Positions 1-8,833 are shown, counted from the first letter of the stretch. The stretch: DNA of 38,947 bases from Nocardioidaceae bacterium (GCA_013696555.1 JACCYJ010000096.1:1-38947), one strand, 5' to 3'. A program made the numbers and translations. Notes: generated from the letters alone by a model not told the origin.

Positions 1-6
1 GTGCCA

Positions 7-12
7 TAGACT
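7..12 (+). promoter_or_regulatory. Possible -10 box for the helR-like gene
   Basis: TAGACT at this position fits an actinobacterial -10 hexamer, and the same hexamer recurs before two other genes here (31550-31555 and, on the minus strand, 34982-34987). It would give a leader of about 33 nt ending in AAGGAG before the GTG at 52. The -35 region and any further upstream element lie outside the window, so the call is tentative. Confidence 0.35.
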
Positions 13-51
13 TGAGGGTTCGTGCGTCCGCCCCGGGCATGAAGGAGCCAG

Positions 52-2190
52 GTGTCGAATCGACTGGCAGACGACGTCGCACAGCGCGAGATTGCGACCG
101 AACAGCACTACGTCGATGCCGTGTACCTGCGACTCGACGAGGCCGCGAAGGCGGCGCAGGCGTTGGCGGTCGAGGGCCATGGCCGGGCCCGGCTCGGTCA
201 CGAGGGCGGGCTCGTCGAGCGCGACGCCATGGTCTACCAAGCCGCCAGGCGGATCGCCGCGCTCGACGCGGCGCACGAGGGGCTGGTTTTCGGGCGCCTC
301 GACCTGGTCGACGGGCAGGCACGCTACGTCGGTCGGATCGGTCTGCGGGACGCCGACCGTGAGGTCATGCTGATCGACTGGCGGGCACCGGCGGCCGCGG
401 TGTTCTATCAGGCCACCGCGCAGGAGCCGTCGGGAGTAGTGCGGCGGCGAGTGTTGCGCTGCCAAGGCTCTACGGTGATCGGCGTCGAGGACGACCTGCT
501 CAACAGTGAAGCCGCACCTGACGGCATGGCGGTGGTAGGGGAGGGTGCGTTGCTGGCGCAGCTCAGCCGCGCCAGGGACTCGCAGATGCATTCGGTCGTC
601 GCGACCATCCAGAAGGAGCAGGATGAGGCGATTCGCGCTCCCAGCCGGGGGGTGACGAACATCGCCGGCGGCCCCGGCACCGGCAAGACGGTCGTGGCGC
701 TGCACCGGGCGGCGTACCTGCTCTACACCGATCGTCGCCGGTTCGAGCATGGCGGCGTGCTGGTGGTCGGACCCTCAGCGGTGTTCATGTCCTACATCGC
801 GCGGGTGCTTCCCAGTCTGGGCGAGACCAGCGTGACACTGCGGTCGGTGGGCGACGTCGTCGACGGGGTGACTGCCACCCGGCACGACCTGCCGGAGGTT
901 GCGGCAATCAAGGGGTCTGACCGGATGCGCCGGGTGCTCGCTCGGGCGGTGCGGGACGGGGTGCCGGGTGGGCCGGAGAGCTTCGGCTACTTCTACCGCG
1001 ACGACCGGCTGCTGCTCGACCCCCTGGATCTACGCCGCCTGCGCGGGTTCCTGCTCAGCGGCGGTCAACGACGCAACCGCGCCGTCGGCAAGGTCGACAA
1101 GCACCTCCTCGACCGGCTGTGGCGCCAGGTGCGCGGAGAGCGGGGGCGCGAGCGCGGCAAGGAGGACTTCGTCGACGTGCTCACCAGCTCGCCGGAGTTC
1201 GGCGAGTTCGTCGGCGCTTGGTGGCCCCCGCTCGACGCTGTCGAGGTGTGGCAGTGGCTGCACGACTCCGAGCGATTGCGCAGCTACGCCGGCTCCGATT
1301 TGGAGCCGTCCGAGGTCGAGGCGTTGCTGCGGTCATGGCGCTCGGGCTTCGATCCGAGCATCGAGGATGTGCCGCTGATCGACGAGCTTCGTTACCTGCT
1401 CGGCGATGTCCCCGATGACGCGGTCCTCGGGGAGTCCGACGACGACTTCCCCCCGCGACAGCCGACGTCTTTCGAACGCGAGGAGATCCAGACGCGACTG
1501 CGGGTGACCGCGCGCACGGAGGACGATTCGTACGCTCATGTGCTGCTGGACGAGGCGCAGGACCTCTCGCCGATGCAATGGCGGATGGTGGGTCGGCGTG
1601 GTCGCTATGCCAGCTGGACCATCGTCGGCGACCCGGCGCAGTCGTCCTGGCCGCTGCCGCACGAGGCGGAGCTCGCCAGGGCCGAGGCGCTCCGCGACAA
1701 GCCCGAGCATGCGTTCCGGCTCTCGACCAACTACCGCAACTCGGCGGAGATCTTCGATCTGGCCGCCAAGGTGGCTCGGCTCGCCGTTGCCGACCCCGAC
1801 CTGCCGCAGGCGGTACGACGCACCGGAGTGCCACCCCGGCACCGGGTCGTGGCGGCGGGGGAACTGGCGGAGGCGATACGCGCGTCGCTGCGGGCCGTAG
1901 CGCATCAAGTGCCGGGCACGGTTGCGGTCGTCACCTCGGGGCAGCGCAGGCCGGAGGTCGCTCCCATGCTCGCCGGCGAGCTTGACGTCTTCGCGGAGCG
2001 TGTTTTCGTGCTGGGGGCCTTGGACACCAAGGGGCTGGAGTTCGACGGTGTCGTGGTGGTCGAGCCAGCGGAGATCGCAGCCGAGTCCAGTGCGGGCTGG
2101 CGCACCCTCTACGTCGTGCTGACCCGCGCAACCCAGCGACTCGTCACAGTGAGCACCAACGCCAGCTGGCTCACCCGCCTCGAAGGCTGA
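52..2190 (+). CDS. helR: HelD/HelR-type RNA polymerase recycling ATPase (UvrD-like superfamily 1)
   Basis: A 712-residue SF1 ATPase. Residues 1-200 form a charged helical N-terminal region. Walker A is GGPGTGKT at about 206-213, Walker B is VLLDEAQD near 498-505, and UvrD-like motifs V (ALDTKGLEFDG) and VI (YVVLTRA) lie near 655 and 691. The early RDADREVMLIDWRAP stretch and the length are typical of HelD/HelR proteins, which bind RNA polymerase, release stalled complexes from DNA and in actinomycetes can protect against rifamycins. The GTG start has AAGGAG 5 nt upstream. The next gene begins 2 bp after the stop, so this heads a five-gene run. HelR versus another HelD class is inferred from length and domain order only; an ordinary DNA helicase of the UvrD family is the less likely alternative. 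Confidence 0.85.
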   Translation: MSNRLADDVAQREIATEQHYVDAVYLRLDEAAKAAQALAVEGHGRARLGHEGGLVERDAMVYQAARRIAALDAAHEGLVFGRLDLVDGQARYVGRIGLRDADREVMLIDWRAPAAAVFYQATAQEPSGVVRRRVLRCQGSTVIGVEDDLLNSEAAPDGMAVVGEGALLAQLSRARDSQMHSVVATIQKEQDEAIRAPSRGVTNIAGGPGTGKTVVALHRAAYLLYTDRRRFEHGGVLVVGPSAVFMSYIARVLPSLGETSVTLRSVGDVVDGVTATRHDLPEVAAIKGSDRMRRVLARAVRDGVPGGPESFGYFYRDDRLLLDPLDLRRLRGFLLSGGQRRNRAVGKVDKHLLDRLWRQVRGERGRERGKEDFVDVLTSSPEFGEFVGAWWPPLDAVEVWQWLHDSERLRSYAGSDLEPSEVEALLRSWRSGFDPSIEDVPLIDELRYLLGDVPDDAVLGESDDDFPPRQPTSFEREEIQTRLRVTARTEDDSYAHVLLDEAQDLSPMQWRMVGRRGRYASWTIVGDPAQSSWPLPHEAELARAEALRDKPEHAFRLSTNYRNSAEIFDLAAKVARLAVADPDLPQAVRRTGVPPRHRVVAAGELAEAIRASLRAVAHQVPGTVAVVTSGQRRPEVAPMLAGELDVFAERVFVLGALDTKGLEFDGVVVVEPAEIAAESSAGWRTLYVVLTRATQRLVTVSTNASWLTRLEG

Positions 2191-2192
2191 CC

Positions 2193-3764
2193 GTGAGTCG
2201 GCTCCGGGCTGTCCTCGCGCTGCTAGTGGCGTGGCTGCTCGTCGCCGTGACGGTGGGACTGTTGAGCTTCCGCACCGACTCTCGGGTCACGGTGATCGGG
2301 GCGCACACCACCACCGTGTCACCGACGTTCGACGGCTATGCCACCTTGGACTTCGGGCCGCTGGTGCCACGCTTTCGGGTGGCCACCGATTCCGCCCTGC
2401 GGCTCGGCGTACTCGTGGACGTCGGCGACACCGACGTGGCGAGTCTCGACGAGCTCATCCAGCGGGATGCACTCATCGCCAGCCAGCCCGCGGGGGAGGT
2501 ACGCGAAGTCCGCGCCACGGTGACCGCCATGGCATGGGACGCCGCCGTACGCGGTGCCGGCGCCGGCGTCCTCGCCGTCCTGCTCGTCACGGCTGCCTGG
2601 CTGCTTGTGGGCTCGCAGCGGCGAGCGGAGCTGTCGTCGCGGGCTCGACGAACGTTCGCCTCACCGCATCCTCGGCCTTTGGTGATCGTCGCAGGGGTCA
2701 CGGCGCTGGCAGCGCTGGCGCTGGCCGCGACCATCGTGCCGGGGGCCGACGCACCCGAGTCCGCCTCCGGCCGGCCGCGATGGACGACCGTGTCGCGGCT
2801 GTTCCCGGATCTGTCGCTGAACTCGCGCCTGGCCGCGATCGAGGTGTCTTCCGGCAGTGCGACCCGCGGCGGCGTCGAGCTGATCGACAGTGCCGTATCG
2901 ACCTATCGCGACTCCGTCGACTTCTACGGGGCGTTGGCCGACCGGGTTGCCGACGTTGCCCCGCAGCTGCACACCCCGCAGGAGGGCGACACGGTCGCTC
3001 TCCTCGTCTCCGATCGCCACGACAACATCGGCATGGACCCAGTCGCCCGGGCGGTCGCCGACGCCGCAGGTGCCTCCATGCTGCTCGACGCCGGCGATGA
3101 CACCTCCAGCGGCGGATCGTGGGAGACGTTCAGCATCAATTCCCTGGCCAACGTGTTCGACGGGTACGAGATCATCGCCGCGGCCGGCAACCACGATTTC
3201 GGCGAGGACATTCTGCAGGCCTACGACGACGCCGGCTTCACCGTGCTCGCCGGCGAGCCGGTGACGGTCGACGGCATCACCTTCCTGGGCGACGCCGACC
3301 CGCGCAGCAGCGGGCTGACCGCCATCCAGACACCGGGCTCGGAGACCGTCGAGGAGCAGTCGGTCCGACTGGCAGCAACGGCCTGTGAGGCAGGAGACGT
3401 CAGCGTCGTCCTGGTCCACAGCCCCACCACGGGGCTGGGCGCCGTCCAGTCGGGGTGCGTTGACATGGTGCTCTCCGGGCATCTGCACCGCCAAGTCGGG
3501 CCGGAGACGACGTACTCACCTCAGGGTCGGCCAACGACGGCGTACACCACCGGCACCACCGGCGGGGCGGCGTACGCCTTCGCGCTTGGCAGCGCCTTGC
3601 GCCGGGAGGCACAGGTGACCCTGGTGACCTTCCGCGACGGCCGACCGGTGGGGTTGCAGCCGGTGAGAGTCGCCACCGACGGCACCATTGAGGTCGCCGA
3701 CTATGTGCCGGTGGGGGTGGGGCTGGGTGCCCGTGCCGGGCAGGGGCTACGGTCGCCGAGGTGA
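2193..3764 (+). CDS. Membrane-anchored metallophosphoesterase
   Basis: A 523-residue protein with a hydrophobic N-terminus (about 5-27), two further membrane segments near 122-142 and 165-187, and a C-terminal calcineurin-like phosphoesterase domain. The metal-binding motifs are in order: SDRHDN (about 271), DAGDD (about 294), GNHDFG (about 330), VLVHSP (about 407) and SGHLH (about 427). The catalytic domain follows the last membrane segment, so it probably lies on the outer face of the membrane, although topology is inferred. The substrate cannot be told from sequence. The GTG start follows the helR-like stop by 2 bp, and the stop overlaps the next GTG by four bases (GTGA), so translation is probably coupled to both neighbours. 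Alternative starts within the first helix are unlikely because they would remove it. Confidence 0.8.
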   Translation: MSRLRAVLALLVAWLLVAVTVGLLSFRTDSRVTVIGAHTTTVSPTFDGYATLDFGPLVPRFRVATDSALRLGVLVDVGDTDVASLDELIQRDALIASQPAGEVREVRATVTAMAWDAAVRGAGAGVLAVLLVTAAWLLVGSQRRAELSSRARRTFASPHPRPLVIVAGVTALAALALAATIVPGADAPESASGRPRWTTVSRLFPDLSLNSRLAAIEVSSGSATRGGVELIDSAVSTYRDSVDFYGALADRVADVAPQLHTPQEGDTVALLVSDRHDNIGMDPVARAVADAAGASMLLDAGDDTSSGGSWETFSINSLANVFDGYEIIAAAGNHDFGEDILQAYDDAGFTVLAGEPVTVDGITFLGDADPRSSGLTAIQTPGSETVEEQSVRLAATACEAGDVSVVLVHSPTTGLGAVQSGCVDMVLSGHLHRQVGPETTYSPQGRPTTAYTTGTTGGAAYAFALGSALRREAQVTLVTFRDGRPVGLQPVRVATDGTIEVADYVPVGVGLGARAGQGLRSPR

Positions 3765-5650
3765 GTGCGGCAGAGGTCCTCGACGGTGTCCTCGCCTCGC
3801 CGACCTGGGCTCTGATCCGGCGCCGCGACGCCGACTCCGTGCTGTTGCTCGGCGGCACTCGTACTGACCTCGATGAGCTGGCGCAGATCCCCCTGAAGCA
3901 GGGGGTTCCGAAGGCCGGGCGGCGCTTCGACTCGCTGGTCCTGGTGCCGTACGCGCAGGCACGGGAGCGAGGCTTCGAGGCGCACCAGGATGGGACGCCG
4001 TTGAGCTGCATTCGCATCGAACGGGAACACGAGCTTGCGCTCGACGAGTTGAGGGCCGCACTACCGGACACGCCGATCGAGGTGAGCTCTGCGGGGGGCT
4101 TCGAGATCGACGACGGCGACTACGCCGCCATCGTCGAGGCCATCATCCGTGACGAGATCGGCAACGGGGAAGCCGCCAACCTCGTCATCGGCCGGCGGTA
4201 CGCCGCCCAGCTCGCCGACTGGAGCACGAGGGCGGCGCTCGGTGTGCTGCGGCGCCTGTTGAGCAGTGAACGCGGCGCGTACTGGACGTTCTGCGCGTTT
4301 ACCGGCGACCGGTACCTCATCGGGGCCAGCCCGGAACGGCACCTGAGCATCGCGTCCGACAGCGTCCGGATGAACCCGATCAGCGGCACCCTCCGGTTGA
4401 CCGGGTCGCACACCGTGGCTGAGCGGAAGGCTGCCCTGTTGACGTTCTTGGCCGACGAGAAGGAGATCTACGAGCTCTTCATGGTCGTCGACGAGGAGCT
4501 GAAGATGATGTGCGACATCTGCACCGAGGGTGGGCTGGTGCTCGGCCCCTACCTCAAGCAGATGGCCCACGTGATCCATACGGAGTACCTGCTGGCCGGG
4601 CGCACCAGTCGCGATCCGCGACAGGTGCTGCGCGACTCGATGTTCGCTGCCACGGTGACTGGAAGCCCGGTGCAGAACGCGTGCCGGCTCATCACCCGGT
4701 ACGAGCCCGACGGCCGGGGTTATTACGGCTCGGTGATGGCGCTGATCGGCCGCGACGGTGATGGACAGCCGACAGTGGATGCGCCGATCCTCATCCGGAC
4801 CGCCGACGTGAGCGTCGACGGGCGGTTGTGCGTGGTCGCCGGGGCGACGCTTGTACGGGACTCCGATCCCGCGTACGAGGTCGCTGAGACACATGCCAAG
4901 GCCGCCGGCATTCTGACCGCTTTCGGTCTGGTGGACGCCCCGGAAGCCGGAGGTGATGCGGTGTCGGAGGTCGCCGATGATGACGACGTCCTGATCGCCC
5001 TCGGGTCGCGCAACTCCCGGCTCAGCTCGTTCTGGCTGACTGACCAATCCGGGACGCCGGCGCATCCGGTGCTGCGCGGGCGGAGCGCCGTGATCCTCGA
5101 TGGGGAGGACGCGTTCGTCAACATGCTGCGCCACCTCCTCGGGGTGCTCGGGATCTGCGCCCGAGTGGTGAGCCACGAACAGTGGACCCCCGAGGACTTC
5201 GATGGCTGCGACCTCGTCGTGGTCGGTCCCGGTCCCGGCGATCCACGCGATGAAGCCGCGCCCAAGGTCGAGGTGTTCCGTGCGGCGATCTCAGCAGCGC
5301 TCGAGAGCCGCCAGCCGCTGTTGGCCGTCTGCCTCGGCCACCAGGTGCTGTGCGGGCTCCTCGGCTTCGACCTCGGATACAAAGACATCGTCTTCCAAGG
5401 CACGCAGACGCGGCTGCCGATGCTCGGGCGGCACGAGGTCGTGGGCTTCTACAACACCTTCGTCGCCCGGGCGCCGAGCAGCGGTATGCCGGCCGGGCTG
5501 AGCGCCGAGACGGATCCGGCCAGCGGTGATGTCCATCTGGTCTCCGGGCCGCACTTTCGTGGTGTCCAGTTCCACGCAGAGTCGATCCTGACTCACCGCG
5601 GCGCGGAGATCCTCAGCGACCTCGTCTGCTCGTTGCTCATGGCGGAGTAG
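3761..5650 (+). CDS. Fused PhzE/TrpEG-type chorismate aminase (anthranilate or aminodeoxyisochorismate synthase)
   Basis: A 629-residue fusion of a chorismate-utilising synthase domain (1-400) with a class I glutamine amidotransferase domain (about 435-625). The synthase half has SPERHLS, PISGT (not the PIKGT of PabB), HTEYLLAG, a GSPVQNA loop in the GAPK position, and a late ETHAKAA helix that supplies metal ligands. The amidotransferase half has AVCLGHQ with the nucleophilic cysteine and VQFHAES with the histidine-glutamate pair. Architecture and the GSP loop match PhzE and the fused actinomycete TrpEG proteins. The product is either anthranilate (tryptophan or specialised metabolism) or 2-amino-2-deoxyisochorismate; these cannot be separated by eye. 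No other phenazine gene is visible. It overlaps the previous gene by GTGA and lies 7 bp before pabA. Confidence 0.82.
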   Translation: MSAAEVLDGVLASPTWALIRRRDADSVLLLGGTRTDLDELAQIPLKQGVPKAGRRFDSLVLVPYAQARERGFEAHQDGTPLSCIRIEREHELALDELRAALPDTPIEVSSAGGFEIDDGDYAAIVEAIIRDEIGNGEAANLVIGRRYAAQLADWSTRAALGVLRRLLSSERGAYWTFCAFTGDRYLIGASPERHLSIASDSVRMNPISGTLRLTGSHTVAERKAALLTFLADEKEIYELFMVVDEELKMMCDICTEGGLVLGPYLKQMAHVIHTEYLLAGRTSRDPRQVLRDSMFAATVTGSPVQNACRLITRYEPDGRGYYGSVMALIGRDGDGQPTVDAPILIRTADVSVDGRLCVVAGATLVRDSDPAYEVAETHAKAAGILTAFGLVDAPEAGGDAVSEVADDDDVLIALGSRNSRLSSFWLTDQSGTPAHPVLRGRSAVILDGEDAFVNMLRHLLGVLGICARVVSHEQWTPEDFDGCDLVVVGPGPGDPRDEAAPKVEVFRAAISAALESRQPLLAVCLGHQVLCGLLGFDLGYKDIVFQGTQTRLPMLGRHEVVGFYNTFVARAPSSGMPAGLSAETDPASGDVHLVSGPHFRGVQFHAESILTHRGAEILSDLVCSLLMAE

Positions 5651-5657
5651 GTCCACT

Positions 5658-6230
5658 GTGGCGACAAGGGTGGTGCTCGTCGACCACTACGACTCGTATA
5701 CGTTCAACCTCGCCCATCTCATCGCATCGGTGACCGGTGAGCTCCCGACGATCGTGCAGCACGACGCAATCGACCCCCGGGTCATCTGCGACGGTCCGTA
5801 CACGCATGTTGTGCTCTCACCAGGTCCCGGGAATCCGGAGCGCACGGAGGACTTCGACGCTGGACGGCAGCTGATCGTCGCCGCTGAGCGCCCCGTGCTC
5901 GGTGTGTGCCTCGGCATGCAGGGCCTGGTGTCGACACTCGGCGGAGTCGTCGCAGCGGCCGTGCCGGCACACGGTGAGGTTTCGGCCATCCGCCACACGG
6001 GGACCGGACTGTTCGACGGCCTTCCCCAGCAGCTGCGGGTGGTGCGCTACCACTCGCTGGCGGTGACGTCGTTGCCCGCGGAGCTGGTCGCCACCGCCTG
6101 GTCCGATAACGGGACGGTGATGGCGGTGGCCCATCGCTCCCGGCCCCTCGCGGGTGTGCAGTTCCATCCCGAATCCGTGCTGACCGAGCACGGTCGGGAA
6201 CTGATGGTCAACTTCTTGCGGTGGTCATGA
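5658..6230 (+). CDS. pabA: Aminodeoxychorismate synthase glutamine amidotransferase subunit (PabA type)
   Basis: A 190-residue class I glutamine amidotransferase. It opens with VVLVDHYDSYTFNLAH, the usual PabA/TrpG start, followed by the oxyanion-strand motif LSPGPGNPE, the nucleophile elbow GVCLGMQG with catalytic cysteine, and GVQFHPES with the histidine and glutamate of the triad. It hydrolyses glutamine and passes ammonia to the synthase subunit. The next gene is a PabB with which it overlaps by four bases (ATGA), so PabA rather than TrpG is the better name. The GTG start lies 7 bp after the preceding fusion gene, which carries its own amidotransferase domain and should not need this subunit. 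Confidence 0.85.
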   Translation: MATRVVLVDHYDSYTFNLAHLIASVTGELPTIVQHDAIDPRVICDGPYTHVVLSPGPGNPERTEDFDAGRQLIVAAERPVLGVCLGMQGLVSTLGGVVAAAVPAHGEVSAIRHTGTGLFDGLPQQLRVVRYHSLAVTSLPAELVATAWSDNGTVMAVAHRSRPLAGVQFHPESVLTEHGRELMVNFLRWS

Positions 6231-7468
6231 TGCGGTGGCGCGAGCCGGAGGAGGTCGCCACGGCCGTTGCGGCTCGGTATCGCCGGATGTTCTGGCTGGA
6301 CGGTGTTGGCGCAGCCGAGTGGTCGGGTCGGGGCAGCATCGTCGGCTGGCTCGAGGACGATGAGCCGAGCGTTGCGCGAGGCGGGGACGTCGACGGCTTC
6401 TGGACGCTCGCCAACCGGCTGCGCGCTGACGCGGAGCTGTGGTGGGTGGGATGGTTCGGGTACGCCGCCCGACGTGACCTGTGCACGCTGACCGACGACG
6501 CAGCCGTTCCCGTGACCTGCTGGATGCCGGCGCGTCACTATGTCGTTTTCGACGCTGCCCGAAGGGTGATGACAGCGGTTGGCGCCACGCTTGCCGACGT
6601 GCCGGTGTCGTCTTCGCCGGTGTCCGCGCCGGGTCCGGTCTCGCGGACGGTGACCTGGGACGAACGCCGCTACGCGACAGCGTTCGGTGAAGTTCAGCGA
6701 CAGTTGCGGCTGGGCAACTCCTACGAGGTCAACCTGACGTATCGCGAGGTTGTCGCCAGTCGTGATCGCCCCTTCGAGGTTTATCGCCGCCTGCGCCGAC
6801 TCAATCCGGCCCCGTACGCCGCGTACCTGCAGCACGACGGTGTCGCGGTGTTGTCCTCGTCACCGGAGCGGTTCGCCCGCATCGCCGACGGCTGGTGCGA
6901 GACCCGGCCGATCAAGGGCACCCTGCCTCGTTCAGCTGATGCGCTGGAGGACGCGGCGAACGCCGCCCGCCTGGGCCGTGACCCCAAGCTGCGGGCGGAG
7001 AACCTCATCGTGACCGACTTGTTGCGAAACGACCTGTCCGTGGTGAGCGAGCCCGGAACGGTGACCGTCCCTCGGCTGATGGAGGTGGAATCCTATGCCA
7101 ATGTGCACCAGCTGGTGACCACGGTCCGCGGTCGGCTGCGCGACGGCATCGACCCGGTCGAGGTGGCGCGGTCGCTTTCTCCCGGCGGGTCCATGACCGG
7201 TGCCCCCAAGCGTCGCACGATGGAGATCATCGCCGCGGTTGAGGACACGCCGCGAGGGGTCTATGCCGGTTCGCTCGGCTGGATGTCACCGCGCGGCGCC
7301 GACCTCGGGCTGGTCATCCGTTCGCTGGTCCACGACGGCGAGCGCTATGTCGCCGGAACCGGTGGCGGAGTCACGGTCGGCTCTGATGCCGCCAGTGAGT
7401 TCGCCGAAACCCGTCTCAAACTGGCGCCGCTCCTCGCCGCTCTCGGCGTCACACCGTTACCACGTTAA
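6227..7468 (+). CDS. pabB: Aminodeoxychorismate synthase component I
   Basis: A chorismate-binding enzyme of about 413 residues. The C-terminal catalytic domain carries YEVNLTYR, SSPERFAR, RPIKGTLPR, ENLIVTDLLRND, PGGSMTGAPKRR and GGGVTVGSDAASEFAET. The lysine in PIKGT marks aminodeoxychorismate synthases, which form a covalent intermediate; anthranilate synthases have alanine there. With PabA it makes 4-amino-4-deoxychorismate, the precursor of p-aminobenzoate for folate or of specialised products. I chose ATG 6227, which gives an ATGA overlap with pabA; GTG 6221 and ATG 6230 are in the same frame. No PabC lyase gene is evident nearby. The N-terminal 140 residues are poorly conserved, as usual in short actinobacterial PabB. 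Confidence 0.87.
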   Translation: MMRWREPEEVATAVAARYRRMFWLDGVGAAEWSGRGSIVGWLEDDEPSVARGGDVDGFWTLANRLRADAELWWVGWFGYAARRDLCTLTDDAAVPVTCWMPARHYVVFDAARRVMTAVGATLADVPVSSSPVSAPGPVSRTVTWDERRYATAFGEVQRQLRLGNSYEVNLTYREVVASRDRPFEVYRRLRRLNPAPYAAYLQHDGVAVLSSSPERFARIADGWCETRPIKGTLPRSADALEDAANAARLGRDPKLRAENLIVTDLLRNDLSVVSEPGTVTVPRLMEVESYANVHQLVTTVRGRLRDGIDPVEVARSLSPGGSMTGAPKRRTMEIIAAVEDTPRGVYAGSLGWMSPRGADLGLVIRSLVHDGERYVAGTGGGVTVGSDAASEFAETRLKLAPLLAALGVTPLPR

Positions 7469-7536
7469 CGTGGGATGGAGTCACTTCCAATGGGTTCGAA
7501 CCCATTGGAAGTGACTCGCAGCCATTGGAAGTACGC
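7459..7536 (+). repeat. 78-bp palindromic repeat element, copy A
   Basis: Seen directly: a short hairpin CCACGT-TA-ACGTGG (7460-7473), then a perfect palindrome at 7481-7514 (arms TCACTTCCAATGGG and CCCATTGGAAGTGA around TTCGAA; extended by G/C to 7480-7515), then a 7-nt spacer and a third half-site CCATTGGAAGTACGC (7522-7536). Copy B at 12583-12660, on the opposite strand, has the same length and matches 70 of 78 bases, with differences mainly in the spacer. This copy fills the gap between the convergent ends of pabB and the PepD-like gene, so it may also act as a transcription end for both. Confidence 0.9.
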
Positions 7537-7548
7537 CAACGACATGGG

Positions 7549-8814
7549 TCATGCCGCCGGCGTACCGCCGTCGCTGTCGAGGGTCACCTCGGTCTCGCGG
7601 GTGTCGCCATCTCGCTGGTACGTCAGCGTCACTTCGTCGCCAGGGCGGTACCCACGGATGGTCGCGACCAGCCCGTCGGAGCCACTGACCAGCGTCGCAT
7701 CGACCTGTGTGATCACGTCGCCCGGCTTCAGCCCCGCCTTGTCGGCCGCACTGCCGTCGGTGACCTCGCCGACGCGCGCCCCGACCGTGGTCAACGCTTG
7801 GGAGTCGACCGCGTCGCTGACCGAGACACCGATCCGGGCGTGAGTGGGTGCCTCGCCGGCGATGATCTGCTCGGCGATCGAGCGAGCCAGGTCGATCGGG
7901 ATCGCGAAGCCCAGCCCGATCGAGCCGCCCTGGGAACCCACGCTGGTTGACGCCGTCCTGATCGCTGAATTGATCCCGACGACCTGCCCGGACATGTCGA
8001 CCAGCGGCCCGCCGGAGTTACCCGGGTTGATCGCCGCGTCGGTTTGGATTCCCGGGAAGACCGCACCGGCGGTGCCATTGTCCGAGCCGGAGGAGACCGC
8101 GCGGTTGAGCGCGCTGACGATGCCGCTGGTCACCGTGCTCTCGAGGCCGAACGGCGAGCCGACCGCTACGACCTGTTGGCCGACCTCGAGGTCAGCGGAT
8201 CGCCCAAGGGTCGCCGACTCCAGGTCGGACACGTCTTCGGCCTGGATGACCGCGACGTCGGTCAACGGGTCACGGCCGACGATGGCGGCGTCCGCGGTGG
8301 TTCCGTCGGCGAACAGAACAGTGATCGAGCCGCTGGCCGCCGCCGCCTCGACGACGTGGTTGTTGGTCAGGATCTGACCGTCAGAGCTGAGGATCACGCC
8401 GGTGCCGCTACCCGAGGACTGCGGCCCAGCGACGTTGATTTGAACCACCGACGGCAACACCTGTTGCGCCACGGACTGGACGCCACCACGCGTAGCGCCG
8501 GCATCCTGGCTGCTTGCCGCGTCGGCGTCCAATGCATTGGTACGTGAGGTCGCAACAGTGTCTGGGCGGTCAACCGCGTCGTAGCCGGCGGCGCCACCTA
8601 CTCCGGCGAGCGCGCCCGCCAGCACCGCAGCCGCGATCAACGCAGCACTATGGCGATGCCGGTGACTCTGTTGCGGAGGAACCGACGGTGGCGACGGCGG
8701 TGGTGGCGGCGGCCCTGAAAACGAGGAGTACGGCGGCTGCGCGGGCAGTTGGGAAGTGGTCTCGTACGCGTGGCCGGTGTAGCCGTTGTCACCCGGTGGC
8801 GGTGTGCTGCTCAT
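7549..8814 (-). CDS. pepD: HtrA/PepD-like membrane-anchored serine protease with PDZ domain
   Basis: A 421-residue protein from ATG 8814. It has a proline-rich cytoplasmic N-terminus (1-50), one membrane helix (about 55-78), a trypsin-like S1C protease domain and a C-terminal PDZ domain (about 325-412). The triad is visible: His153 in LTNNHVVEAA, Asp186 in DPLTDVAVI and Ser267 in NPGNSGGPL. Such proteases act outside the membrane on misfolded envelope proteins. It lies directly downstream of a histidine kinase and response regulator, the order of mprA-mprB-pepD in Mycobacterium tuberculosis. A 78-bp gap before its start holds a direct repeat (8834-8854) likely to bind the regulator. An upstream start at 8874 would run through that repeat and is rejected. 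Confidence 0.88.
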   Translation of the reverse strand: MSSTPPPGDNGYTGHAYETTSQLPAQPPYSSFSGPPPPPPSPPSVPPQQSHRHRHSAALIAAAVLAGALAGVGGAAGYDAVDRPDTVATSRTNALDADAASSQDAGATRGGVQSVAQQVLPSVVQINVAGPQSSGSGTGVILSSDGQILTNNHVVEAAAASGSITVLFADGTTADAAIVGRDPLTDVAVIQAEDVSDLESATLGRSADLEVGQQVVAVGSPFGLESTVTSGIVSALNRAVSSGSDNGTAGAVFPGIQTDAAINPGNSGGPLVDMSGQVVGINSAIRTASTSVGSQGGSIGLGFAIPIDLARSIAEQIIAGEAPTHARIGVSVSDAVDSQALTTVGARVGEVTDGSAADKAGLKPGDVITQVDATLVSGSDGLVATIRGYRPGDEVTLTYQRDGDTRETEVTLDSDGGTPAA

Positions 8815-8833
8815 GCTCGCAACCCTGGGCTGT

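Noticed and set aside
5386-5400. A possible third copy of the palindrome half-site (CTTCCAAGG within the fusion gene)
   Set aside because: It matches only the central eight bases, lies within conserved coding sequence (the IVFQGTQ region) and lacks the flanking palindrome.
3761-7468. Phenazine biosynthetic cluster
   Set aside because: Only a PhzE-like fusion is present; no phzA/B, phzD, phzF or phzG homologue lies on either side.
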